Positions 46,323 to 57,651 of a stretch of 64,000 bases of DNA are shown piece by piece. Each line of letters begins with the position of its first letter. Position 1 is the first letter of the stretch. Both the position numbers and the translations under genes were made by a program. Source of the stretch: Paraphysomonas bandaiensis (Eukaryota; Chrysophyceae); assembly GCA_965644295.1 (NCBI GenBank), contig CBFFRP010000297.1:496001-560000 (forward strand), written 5' to 3'. The notes beneath the pieces are model-generated. The model saw nothing but the letters and a program-made list of their open reading frames with translations. It ran no database searches and was not told where the DNA came from.

Positions 46323-48143
46323 CAGCGCATTCTCGATATATCGCGGTATGTATATCGCGATACCCTTTTATATCGCGGATTTTGGTCCAGGACACTTCAT
46401 CACACATAATTCTAATGGAAAACTGAGGTCATTTTCTGTTACAAGGGTAAGCATTTTTTTGGTAAGCATTCCTTACCGAAAAACGCCGAAAATCAATTTC
46501 TGTTCACCCTGGTAAGCATTTTCGGGGTAAGTTTTTGAAAATGCTTACCAAAATGCTTACCCTGGAGAGAGAGTGGGGGGGTAAAATTTGGAATGGTAAG
46601 GATTTTGGGGAGCATAAAAACCTCTAGATGAACATATATCCATAGTATATTAATCACATTTATTGATAACATGAGTGATAGTGAGTCAATATAAGATCCT
46701 GTCGACGACACTCTCGTTGAATGCGAACCTGAGGATGAAATGTAATGATGCGCAAGAGTCTTTTTCTCTCATCGAAGGACGTCTGCTCATAAGAAGGATA
46801 TATGTCTCATGATTTTCAATGTCGCGTGCTGCAAGAACTTCGAATACCTGTTATTGAGAAATTTCTTCGTTACATACCCTCAATAACAGGAGGCTCATAA
46901 GACCATTCTGGAGTCATTCCCTGAGAATGCATGGAGTTCACAAATAGCAACACTTGGACACCTGATTGAAACTTGGGCAAAAGCCGAAAAAGGCGGAGAC
47001 ATATTTGGCACTTACTGAAGAGTACACTAAGGAAAATGCACTGGGGGATATTTACCTCAAACGAATGCATAATATGACTTTGGAGTGAACATCGAAGTGC
47101 AGGCAATTGAAAGCTGAATTGAAGCATTGAGTATAAGTTTACCTTCTGTTGTTAAGTTAATACTTCTCATATAATGTCAAACTTTGATACAGAGGATGAG
47201 TATGAGAAAACTTTTAATTGGTTAAGCAGTAGGGTTTCATTATCAAGTGACATTATAAGACAAGTACTAATAATTCAATTTACGGAAACCTTAATGCGTG
47301 TAAGAACCAGCTATCAGGTTATTTTATGCTATATGAGCTCTCTATTGTATATGCTTAAGTTTGTACATACCATCTGTACAACATAGGTTGAATATTGCTA
47401 TGTTCTATATTGTTATTCATAATTTTCACTCTATCGTGTTCATTACTAACACTCTAATAATCACAACATTGTTTTACTATTATAAAGATCAATTCTTTAT
47501 TATAATGAGACATAATGAAGAACAAATAAGAGCAGTATCACTGCACTTCAGCAGTCAATGTCTTTAGAGGACGAAGGCGATGACGAGGATGATTGTATTA
47601 ACACCAATGGAAATGATAGTGCTATTACTGCTGTGCAAGCCGACAATGCTGTTTTAGTGTTACTCGATTATGCTACCCAGGAGGGGCACTCAACAGCGCA
47701 TATTGAGGTCCTCAGAAAAGTGCAGAATAATATTCATACAGAAAGGCACAAGAATCATTCTAAGGTACAAACTTCTCTGCATCAGTTTTTTTCAGCACGT
47801 ACTAAAGGTTCTGAAGTCCATGAAATTTAATAATTTTATCTTATTGTTAGCTAGGAATGTAGTAAGTGTGTTAAGAAATTGAATACCATAAATTCCATAA
47901 ATAATGATATATTAGTAACTTATTTCACAAATTCTTTGCATGTGCCATTCAGTACAAGGAGTACTATGCTATACAGACACGACATTGTGGATATATTGCA
48001 CAGTCTTAAGCTCCTTAAACTTGCTCTCTACGACTTTGCGGAATACAGTGCTGTATTTTACTATTAAATTGTATATCGCGATATTGCGATATATCGCGAT
48101 TTCCTCTCCAGGACACTTTCCGCGATATATCGAGAATGCGCTG
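46323..48143 (+). mobile_element. Degenerate pogo/Tigger-like DNA transposon, 1,821 bp
   Basis: Terminal inverted repeats of 24 bp (CAGCGCATTCTCGATATATC then GCGG) are perfect at both ends and flanked by TA on both sides, as expected for Tc1/mariner/pogo elements. Inside, 47558-47830 encodes a typical pogo transposase C-terminus. The rest of the transposase is broken by stops or missing. The subterminal region has several ggtaagcatt motifs in both orientations (46445-46560). Confidence 0.75.
47558..47830 (+). pseudogene. Pogo/Tigger transposase C-terminal fragment
   Basis: A 90-codon frame. After an acidic start (EDEGDDEDDCI), the part ADNAVLVLLDYATQEGHSTA, then a helix with VLRKVQNN, and the end KVQTSLHQFFS follow the C-terminal pattern of pogo/jerky transposases (an acidic stretch, a helix, then K-x-x-x-T/S-x-x-x-F-F). 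The DDE catalytic domain is not intact upstream, so the element is inactive. Confidence 0.6.
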
Positions 48144-48363
48144 TATACAGTACAGTACAGGAGTACAGCAGCAGGACGGAGCGGTCCGTACTCCACTACT
48201 GCACATCGTATTGAGGAGGAACAGCCCAATGAACTCGTCGATGTCGATGTCCATCTCTCGTACTCATAAAAGTGATCATGCTCGCTATATAAACGAGCCT
48301 GATGATATCTGATCCCTGTTACTCAGAGTGTAGGAAGGGATTATCTGTGTCTGTGTAGTGATA
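48144..48363. promoter_or_regulatory. Upstream region of the ankyrin gene
   Basis: 220 bp after the transposon end. A TATA-like ctatataaacg sits near 48285, about 80 bp before the start codon. Confidence 0.4.
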
Positions 48364-49752
48364 ATGTCTGATGCACTGCACCGCAACAGAGTGTTGAACA
48401 ACAGGGACTTAATGCACCTGGTGACAACCTTCTTGACAGGAGATGATAGCGATGACGATAGCGGTCGATTAAAGTCTCAAACACTGCCGATAGTGTTATC
48501 TATTAGGAGTGTATTCGATTATTTCCGTGAAGGGAACTCATGCTTCATATCTCATCGACGAGACTTCATATCTTCAGTTCAGATGATAGAGTGGTCCATA
48601 CAGTTAGGTTCGGGATACACGAGGGATAGTGATACTTTATGCACACAGCTTGCTGCTGATGGAAATGTAAGGCTTTTAGAATGGGCAAGATCTCAAGAGT
48701 ATTCGTGGAGTTGGGAAACAAGCCAGGCTGCTGCTAAATACAAGCATAGTGATGTTCTTGAATGGTTGACAGAGCAGACTCCACCATGCCCTTTGAATAC
48801 ATATACCTGTCAGTTAATTGCTGAGAATGGCTGGGCGAATATGATACAGCGTATTTCCAATAGTTCTAATCTTCCGCCATCCTGGTCGAGAACGATATGT
48901 GCTGGTGCTTGCAGAGGTGGCCATCTGGACATCCTTCAATGGGCTTCAAGTCGGAACCCTCCGTATCCTCTCACAACAGCTTGCTGTATCAATGCCGCAG
49001 AAGCCGGTCATTTATATATTATTCAGTGGTTATTGTCTCAGAACCCCCCATGTCCTTGGGATTGGCGAGTAACAGCCTGCATCGCAGGCAGGGGTCATAT
49101 GGACGTATTACAGTATGTCCGTTCATTGCGTCCCCCATGTCCATGGAATGAGAATACGTGTAGTGCCGCTGCGCGGGCGGGGAGACTTGACATAATTCAG
49201 TTCGCACGGGAGCACACTCCCCCTTGCGATTGGAGTGAATTGACCTTGGCGTCTGCAGCATCAATGGGCCACCTTCATGTCGTGGTGTGGTGCCGGGAGC
49301 AGAGCCCCCCGTGCAAATGGGACTCCACAGTTACAGCAGCTGCAGCTGAGGGGGCACATCTGCATGTCCTTCAATGGCTCAGAGAGCAAAATCCCCCATG
49401 TCCTTGGGGCGTCTCTACGTGCGCCAGTGCCGCCAGGAGAGGGCATCTACAGGTGTTACAGTATGCGCGTAGCATGGAACCACCCTGTCCTTGGGATTGG
49501 CGAGTAATTAGTGAAGCTGCATCGGGGGGCCATTTGCATATAATAGAGTGGGCCAGGGCGCAATCCCCCCCTTGTTCATGGAATGGTGAGGCTTGTATGG
49601 AAGCAGTGCGACACAACAACCTGTTTGTATTGAAGTGGCTGAAGTACCAGCGTCCGTCCTGTCCTTGGCGGTGGGATAAATGTCGTCGATGTGCTATACA
49701 GTATGGGCACAGTGAAATATTGCAATGGTTAGAGGAAAATGTAAATTTGTAG
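48364..49752 (+). CDS. Ankyrin-repeat protein of the PPCPW type, 462 aa
   Basis: A single exon; the first ATG at 48364 is taken as start. After an N-terminal segment with an F-box-like length and pattern (LMHLVTTFL, ISHRRDFISS), residues about 95-460 hold about 11 repeats of 32-34 residues, such as AARRGHLQVLQYARSMEPPC. Each ends in PPCPW or a variant before the next helix pair. This divergent ankyrin style is common in stramenopile, haptophyte and green algal genomes and often belongs to large, fast-evolving families. It probably mediates protein-protein binding; partner unknown. Confidence 0.85.
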   Translation: MSDALHRNRVLNNRDLMHLVTTFLTGDDSDDDSGRLKSQTLPIVLSIRSVFDYFREGNSCFISHRRDFISSVQMIEWSIQLGSGYTRDSDTLCTQLAADGNVRLLEWARSQEYSWSWETSQAAAKYKHSDVLEWLTEQTPPCPLNTYTCQLIAENGWANMIQRISNSSNLPPSWSRTICAGACRGGHLDILQWASSRNPPYPLTTACCINAAEAGHLYIIQWLLSQNPPCPWDWRVTACIAGRGHMDVLQYVRSLRPPCPWNENTCSAAARAGRLDIIQFAREHTPPCDWSELTLASAASMGHLHVVVWCREQSPPCKWDSTVTAAAAEGAHLHVLQWLREQNPPCPWGVSTCASAARRGHLQVLQYARSMEPPCPWDWRVISEAASGGHLHIIEWARAQSPPCSWNGEACMEAVRHNNLFVLKWLKYQRPSCPWRWDKCRRCAIQYGHSEILQWLEENVNL

Positions 49753-51105
49753 TTCCTATTTTGATATGTTTTGTACAATTCTTAATTAGTACCGCATGCA
49801 TACTCTTGCGGCAAATTAACGACAAAATCGAATTTTTTAAATTCACTCGTACTAAACCACAGTCATTACAAGCTTTTTCGAGCTGCATCTTAGTATTTGT
49901 TGTCGATGATATATATCTACAAATATAGCCACTAACCTCTATGATTCTCTCCAATCTCCAAAGTGCGATAATAAGACATCAATTCTTGTCGACTTCAGTT
50001 TAGTTATGAACATATCTTAGCTGGCAACCTTGGTCATAGCAGTCTTGGCACTCTGTTATAAGCGGTATTCCTCATCTCTATGTGACAAAAAACTAAGGAT
50101 TTTTCAGAATCCTCTCCTCAGTCTCTTCTTAATAATCTTGCTACAGACAGAGGTTCCAATCTATCAAATCTTGCTAGTGCTGTTCTGTGAGACCTATCAG
50201 CGTTTGACATTAGAATGGGTAAAACTTAAGAAAACTGAACGATGAACTCACTCGATAATCAACATCTCTCATCATCCATTGTCATTGATTAAATTTATAT
50301 TCTCACTGCCACCAATCAATATTATCAGATCTTAGACAGACACGATATTATACATTCAATATATTTCAGTTTATATATATAACCATCTCATTGCATAGAT
50401 TCAATATTCATATGGTACTGTCTTTAGTCCTGTAATATTTAAGTAACGGCTTTAATTCAAAAGCCATAATCCGTTTCTTGATACACCATTGCTACTGCCA
50501 TTACTGCAAAACAGTAATACTCAACTAGAGCTCAATAATACACACTGGTGACTGTGAGTTGTCTCGTTTGCTTTAACTCATCAGCGTATGACCCATTCTT
50601 GTTCATGTTAATGTCACCACTGCATTTATGATAGATCAACACTTTGCTCTCTAGCTAATGGTTAAGCGGATTTGAAATAGCGGATTCCTTAAATAGTGCC
50701 ACAAATATAGCAACTGTAAAGCTTATTCATATATTACTGACATGAAATCAATGAATGAAGCAGATATTATCATGCACTTAACTTAAGGATACCTATATTG
50801 TTATATTATAAATCGTTATTTATATTCGTAAGAGTGCCATTCTTCCATCTGGTTCTGTGGATCGAAAACAGGATTGAGTGATTGTGCTGTTAGTGTATGT
50901 ATGTTGCTGATATATACAATACACACAGACGCGAATACGGTTGGAAGAGTTTGCTCCGAAATAAACAATTATTATTTTATTTCTCAACCATGTGGTCAAC
51001 GCAAAACCCCCAATCATACTTCCAAATAGTGATAAGTGGTAATGCACCTACTACGTTATAGAGTATTTTTTGAGTGGTAAGTACTTGAAGTTGACAATTA
51101 TACCC
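49753..51105. other. Intergenic region, nothing recognised
   Basis: 1.35 kb of AT-rich sequence. A 71-codon hydrophobic frame at 50030-50245 has no other support. Confidence 0.4.
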
Positions 51106-51260
51106 ACTTCCACCTCTAGTCAACCCAGTCATTGTAATGTTAAAAATCTAATTATTTAATGACTAGGTTGTTCAACTTTGTGACTAGGCTTTACACTTTA
51201 CACCAATTTCGGAGTGACTAGGAAATTCCACTGAATTGACTGGGTCGAAAAATAGATCCC
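51106..51260. mobile_element. Single end of the TIR-element family seen at 13279-16292
   Basis: Read on the minus strand it begins GGGATCTATTTTTCGACC and carries the same series of cctagtca motifs with the same spacing and linkers (for example aaattggtgtaaa) as the left end at 13279-13440. No partner end was found nearby. Confidence 0.6.
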
Positions 51261-51521
51261 ATAATTTATTTAATTTATTTTGAAGCTGATTATTAATTAT
51301 TCTCTTCAATAATATCCTTTCAAGTAAATTTAAGAAAAAGTTGAAGATAAAATAATCTTATTTTTTGCCTTATTTTGTTGCCGTCCTGTGCACTCTGCAC
51401 CAAAGCTCAAATCAAGTCAGCAAGAGAATATTCGAAAACGGACTAAAATGTTTAGTAGGAAAATAGCTTTTTTTCCTTTCTTCACACGTTTGAAGTAGCA
51501 ATAGACACTATAGGAGTATAG

Positions 51522-52305
51522 CAGGGATAGGGAACAATATATTGCAATACTATTGTTAGATAGCGTTCCATCAATAGTATTGATGGATTTTTTAAACCGG
51601 TTACAATATATTATTGCAATATATTGTCAATGTATTGCAATATATTAGTATGACTAATCAGTAGGTAAACACATCCGTAGATTTCATTTCTAGTATTAGT
51701 CATTAAGATCACATGACAACCAAACCAACTGCTGCTTATAGCTACTAAAAATCCACCTCGTCCTCATCCTCTGATCCATCATTGGTGAGGCAACATCACC
51801 ATATTCATCCACAGAATTGAAATATGCTAGTATCCGGCCATAACTGTCGAATAGCTTTCAGAAACAACAGCATATTAAGAAGGATGGATACTTTTGCGCA
51901 ACACTGATATAATATGTTTAGCTGTGCTGAACAGACGTTCCCATGTATTGGAAGTACATACCAGGGCCAGGCAACCGTTAATGACTCGTGGATCTGTACG
52001 TTTCTTAATTTTTTGAGCTGACTGAAGACTTTTAGTCGCATAGTCAACATCAGCTTCATTATCCTTTGTAATGTTGTAATCAATTTCTCGGTTATTTATA
52101 TCCCTTTTGCACCCTACAGTTGAGAACCTTCTCTTATATGACTATCATAATATTGATTGCAATATATTGCAATAGTATTGTGAGCTCTTTTAGCAGAAAC
52201 ACTATTGATGGAATATTTGACCAGTTCACCAATCAATATATTTTACAATATATTACAATATATTGTACAATGTATTGCAATACAATATATTGTTCCCTAT
52301 CCCTG
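51522..52305 (-). mobile_element. Deleted hAT-superfamily transposon, 784 bp, with 8-bp target duplication
   Basis: Termini CAGGGATAGGGAACAATATA and its exact inverse form perfect 23-bp inverted repeats. Both sides are flanked by the identical octamer GAGTATAG (51514-51521 and 52306-52313), the 8-bp duplication made by hAT elements. The interior holds only a transposase remnant. Further caatatattg motifs near the ends resemble subterminal binding sites. Confidence 0.9.
51875..51973 (-). pseudogene. hAT transposase dimerisation-domain remnant
   Basis: One minus-strand frame reads ALVCTSNTWERLFSTAKHI followed by VLRKS. This matches the hAT C-terminal dimerisation motif (T-S-x-x-x-E-R-L/V-F-S-x-A). 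It ends at a stop and lacks the catalytic domain. Confidence 0.65.
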
Positions 52306-52700
52306 GAGTATAGTGCTGGCAATTTTCACACCTTTGATGTCCATCATGAATATTCATCATTATTCATCGATTAAGTGTGATGATGGGAGCAGAACAGGAG
52401 ATGATAACTATCTCGAAATTTAACCTAAATGCTATAAGAATAGAACTTAGGCTCCACCTCAAACGGGCCGGTTTCTCGATAGTTACTCAGTATTATATAT
52501 TATACATACTTAAAGGATCAGAATTTATAAAAAACTTCACAAAAGTGTGAAGAAAACAGCAAACCAAGAAAACACATTCTCTTTCCTACACTACGAGCTC
52601 AGTGTGCATATACCACTTAAAAATGCAGCTATTGTCAGCATCTTCCAAGTATTCGACAATAGCACTTCTAGTACAATCTCTTACACTGTTTTTCAGTCGG
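52306..52700. other. Intergenic region, nothing recognised
   Basis: 395 bp between the hAT remnant and the cysteine-rich gene's 3' end. No feature seen. Confidence 0.4.
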
Positions 52701-53494
52701 TCATAAATCCCTATCTTCCATCTGAGAACTACGTGTCTGGTGATATTTTAAAGCTTTTGATATTTCGTATATGCCATGCTGCGCGTCTTTGACAAATATT
52801 TCTCTTCTCTGGGCACACGGACAGAAAACAGATGGACAGCAAATTGGCACACAAATGCACGGGACATGTGTCCGATAAAACATGTGCCAACAGCAACGTG
52901 AATCCATTTGAATACGTTCACCCCTCCCGCCACACAAACAAGTTCGTAGCTCGTTAAAGGAACGTGTCTAACACAAAATTTACAATTACAGGTAATCAAC
53001 AAAGCATAGAATTCATATACGCGTAGGAATTCATGATAAAATTACGCGTATACTACTACGCACCTGATCTGTGATATGATTAAATACTGGATCATCAAAG
53101 TAAAGTACATGCACACGATCTCTGACAGTGTACATACACGGGTCTATACCGCAACATACACCCTCATCGAGAGTAATCTACATATGAACCACATTACATA
53201 TGAGCAGTGACAGCATAACACACGCACTATAGGGGTGTTCCACTCCAAACTGTTCTCTCGAATATACACGTATTTGGAGGACTCGTGCTTCTTCACTATG
53301 TACTCTGGGTTCCCGAAGCAAGGAAGCACACCAAGCATGGGGCAGCATGCAGGAGCACTGCAGCAGACGAGACAGCCGTCTGTGTCCACTCCGCTCGAGA
53401 GCACTGACTGTATGCCGATAGCGTCACTATGCTTCCTGCGAATAGTTTCTCGTGCCAGTTCATGAAGAACGACTGACTCTGGATTAGAAGTCAT
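52701..53494 (-). CDS. Cysteine-rich protein of unknown function, 215 aa
   Basis: Three exons, 53228-53494, 53064-53177 and 52701-52967, each a multiple of three and all joined in phase 0. It has about 19 cysteines. Clusters include CLVCCSAPACCPMLGVLPCF near residue 41, GVCCGIDPC and VPCICVPICCPSVFCPC. Between them are ordinary beta-type segments (KYVYIRENSLEWN, DRVHVLYFDDPVFN). There is no signal peptide, so the cysteines are more likely lipid-modified or metal-binding than disulphide-linked. The clean, phase-matched introns support a real gene. A membrane-associated protein is the best inference; the family was not named. Confidence 0.75.
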
Positions 53495-54332
53495 GTTATT
53501 AGCTTCTTATGGATGAATGTGTTGATATGTGTATGTGTATATGTGTGTGTATAAGTGTGATATGGTGACAGTTTAGTATATTATTATTACGAATAGGTTA
53601 TACAGCAGTATACGCATATACAGCAGAGAGTATAGAGTACTGAGTACCTATACAGAGTACAGCAGTACAGTAGTGGAGCAGTACAGCAGTGTATCCATAT
53701 CTAGATGTAGCAGCTGGCAGTGTATCCATATCTAGCTCCAACGCACCATCCAACAAGCATCTTCCTTGCCGACAGTGTGATCATAGTACAGGTGCGCTGG
53801 ATATATCCACCATACATGACTCTAACCTGCCGACCCGCTCACTATGCCATATATTATGCTGCTGCTAGGCTCTTATTGTATGCATAGGTGTATATGGAGC
53901 TTAATATCATGAATATAAACATGATGTATGTGATCACTCGACCATACATACAGCTAAAACCATTCACTCCCAATAAAGACCACAAAAGAAGTCTCCAACC
54001 GTAGCTGTGTAGCACTCAGAGGGAGAGAATTTGTAACTGGATGGTGCATACGTGTTTTGATACAATGCGATGCTCTCTCATTGCAGCTTATTAACATCTT
54101 AAATTCAACAGTCCAATATCTAACAAATCATTCGTGAGAACGGCACAAATGTCATAAAAAGATATAGGAGGCTTTTAAGTAGAAAAGGGAGATAATTATT
54201 ATCCAACCTATTATTAAATTTGAAGGAAAGAGTAACTTTAACAGTAGATGTAAGAAACTATTTCATGTCATGCAAGTGCACGTCAATGCACATATACTCT
54301 ATGAAACCCCATAAATGTCCAAATCTGCCACT
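53495..54332. other. Intergenic region with simple repeats
   Basis: 840 bp. Upstream of the cysteine-rich gene it holds gtgtatatgtgtgt and acagcagtac microsatellite sequence, and the phrase cagtgtatccatatctag twice (53689 and 53719). No gene was seen. Confidence 0.5.
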
Positions 54333-56140
54333 TCATTTTTTAACCATTTTAAACATTTTCGAGTTCTCTTCTTTCCTTTTTCTTTTCTCTTCCTTGAGAT
54401 CCCACTTCTGCTTCGCTGATTCTGATAAGCTCTCATATTTAGCTCTTTCTTCTTCCTTTTCCTTTTCCAACTTTTCCTGTTTCTTTCTTGCAGCTTCACT
54501 TTGCTGCTGCTCCTTTATTTTTTTGGCTGCCCTCTACAACAAAGTCATTCGAAATTATAATCCAAATGATATTCAGCTTACGTCTTCTAGTGTTTTTCTG
54601 TTTTTTCGTATCTTGTTCGCCGCAGCTGGGGATAGTCTGTAAAAAGTGAGTATGCTACATACACAACGAATAGAAATTACCTAAGAGAATACATAGTGTC
54701 CACGAGCCTCAGCATCAGTTCAACAAGAGACTTCATTTCATCGCACTTTCTCGTGTTTCCAATCCTACAAATAATGGACCCACGTTATGCGCGCCGAACT
54801 TCCATATATACACCTGACCTAAACACGCAAGTAAGCAATCTGGTAGGTATCTCAGGAAATCCTTGCACAGGGGCTCGATTTAGATCCGTGCAGGAGATGA
54901 GCTCAATCAGATCTGTACGTATGGTTTAACGGACAACATATCAATGCTATAAGGCACCTCCAAGCTTGTTGATTACTTCCAAGGCATCCGTATCGAATAT
55001 TCCGGAAGTCAGAGCTTCAGGAGATTCACACATTGCTATCAAATCTATACATTTTGAATCAATGCCCAGTCCTGTATTAATTTATAAAACCTACTTGAGG
55101 GAAATACAGATTGTATAGTACGAGGTGCAAACTCCTGAGAAATATCATTTAGCGACGTGAAAAACATCGCTCAGAAATATTGTGAACCTGAAATTCTGGT
55201 GTCTCCTCTCGGAACGCAACATGCTTTCCTTTGCGACACAGTGCAAAGAGGCATATTTGACCCCCCTTACCACTCAATGGGATCTGTAATCCATTAGTTT
55301 TATATCATAATACCAATATCATCAAACTTACCTGAAAAGTAACCTTATCGTGATGAGGAAACGCAATTGCATCGACTGCCCTCATAATGAGATCATGTCG
55401 ACGAAGAAGAGACACACTGCCGACCAATCCTTCACAGTGGATTCGACCCTATCAGTAAATAGTGTTATGAGGCAATAACGTATGAATATCATGTGTATCG
55501 TATGTGTGTATCTTGTGTATCGGATGTATACTCAACTGATGCAAAAAATGTGAAGTTATTGAGGCTCTCTTTGAACAGAAGGGCTCCTGCGTCTGATGTG
55601 TCAGCACTGCCAGAAGAAAGCTTCGCAAATTGAGTCTGTAATAACTCTTGGTGGTTACGGATCCTATACAGAGCCTGTCAGTATATATACTCTATGTGTA
55701 TGTGTGTATATGTATGTATATGTGTGTGCGTGTATGTACCATTTCGTTGCTATGACTTTATTGGCATTTCGTCCGTAAAAAAACATAATTGTCCACACGA
55801 TTAATACGCCGCACAGTATCATCTCAAGGAGGAAGGTGTTTCTGAATGATGTGATTGGTTAATTATTGAAGTCAACAGTCAGTGAATTTGATAGGTGTAC
55901 GTACGTCCCCAATATATCTCCTGAGCTCTGTAACGCTCTACTCAACTTCATAAATAAATTTTGGACTGCATTTGCAGATGATGCATTGTTGTCATCGATA
56001 GCTTGATCTATCATGTCATCTGACTGAGGTACTGGTATATTCCCAGTTGAGTGATGTTCATCTTCTTGTATTTCATCAAACTCATCCTGAGAATAAACTG
56101 CAAAAGGCATCAAAGCCGATAGAAGTATAAGATCCTTCAT
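54333..56140 (-). CDS. CCDC47: CCDC47 homologue (ER PAT-complex subunit), 421 aa
   Basis: Eleven exons join in phase: 55905-56140, 55740-55841, 55537-55663, 55332-55448, 55188-55283, 55095-55134, 54958-55071, 54819-54912, 54681-54764, 54582-54636 and 54333-54533. A signal peptide (MKDLILLSALMPFAVYS) and an acidic lumenal segment are followed by one membrane span (TFLLEMILCGVLIVWTIMFF). A cytosolic domain follows, with ATKWIRNHQELLQTQF, SGRIHCEGLVGS and NTRKCDEMKSLVELMLRL, in the CCDC47 order. The tail is a Lys/Glu-rich coil (AAKKIKEQQQSEAARKKQEK). CCDC47 binds ribosome/translocon complexes and assists multipass membrane protein insertion. One intron is only 23 nt. The family's extended acidic N-terminus is shorter here. 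Confidence 0.85.
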
Positions 56141-57651
56141 TGGCTGGGCTTAATTAGAGAATATATTCACCAGATATATATATCCCAGAGCTGGTAATGG
56201 ATGATATAATAATCACGTGCCGTGACATGTACAGCTGGGAGCTGTAGACAGTGCAGTGTGCAAGAGGCACCTGCTACAGCAGTGTATGTACTGCTGTGTA
56301 TGTGATTATGCTATTTAGTGGTTCACAAGGCTGGAGAAAGGAAAAATATCGTTTTTTCAGCATTTTTGTGTTACTTTTCGGCTACAAAAATTCGTAGAAT
56401 CCATAAAATCATGGATATATATATAAAATTCGAGATTCCCAATTTCACAAAAGCAAAATATTGCACTTTCCTCCAGAAAATACCCCCCTACAGCAGTATC
56501 TGCAGTCGCAGCCTGCATATCTAGCTAGATACAGCAGCATGAGCATGGAGTGCAGCAGATCCATTCTTGGCATCGGCACTATCTCTCGATACCGCAGCAG
56601 AGAAATATGAGTGGAATTGCAATGGTATTTACTGCTTATTCTCAGGTGTCCATAGAGAGGATGCACTGCAATGTGTAGGCTTTAGAAGTGGATTGCGGGT
56701 CCCTCTGCCGTGTGTGTCGGAGCGATGTGCTCATTCCTGCTGCTATTCATCGTATCGTATGATAGTATATCTTGCAGCAGCTGGATGTACTACCGGACGA
56801 AGGACACGCCCTGTTGTTATTCATAGTTAAGTCATGGGCTCGTACGATCACAGTGATATTAATGGAGCATAGAAAGCAAGCAAGATTAATAGAAACAATC
56901 CTTGACTTCGAATATGCTCTGGCATAGCCACTATACACTACACATTAACACTTTAGTATTGGGGTATACAAACCCTACTAAACTCTCAAAAATTCAATTC
57001 TAGTTATAACGCTAGCTCTGAACTCCATCTCTACAAAAAAACTTAACAACAACATGCTACCGTCTATCTAAGATAAAACAAGCAGTTCAACACTTGATGT
57101 ATCAACATGATACATATGCAGAAGAATTCATAAACGTAAGTGTACAAACTGTGTACATTTTTTAGAGTTTTGAATGATAAACTAAGCTCTGATAATATTA
57201 TATTACTATAGAGGAAATGTTGACTATAAAAACGTATGCATGCCGCGCTCATTCTCATTATATGAATTCAGTTTATACGTTGAAGTTGAACTAATCATGT
57301 TTTGGGTGCCCTAAGTACGTGTTTGATACTGAGTATGATATGATATATGATACGATTACTCAATTGTGTACAATACGCATCTTTATGAATACTGCGTATT
57401 TACATGTACTTGTCTAATGCAGTGAATTTGATATATAATATAGCCGTAAGTATATTAAATATTATATTAGTTGCATAGTGTAGTATATTCTGAGTGCTGC
57501 ACACAATCAACCTGTACGTCAATAATACTAGTCCTTGAGAAGGAATTTCGGTCGGGAATATCAAGAATTATACAACATTAAATTATTACCACTCCACGTC
57601 CATATTTAAATCAACATAAACTCATATACATATCCACTCGTAATGACATAG
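56141..57651. other. Intergenic region, nothing recognised
   Basis: 1.5 kb between CCDC47's start and the coiled-coil gene's stop. It has cagcag/ctgctg-rich tracts at 56230-56580 and is AT-rich after that. No supported gene. Confidence 0.4.
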
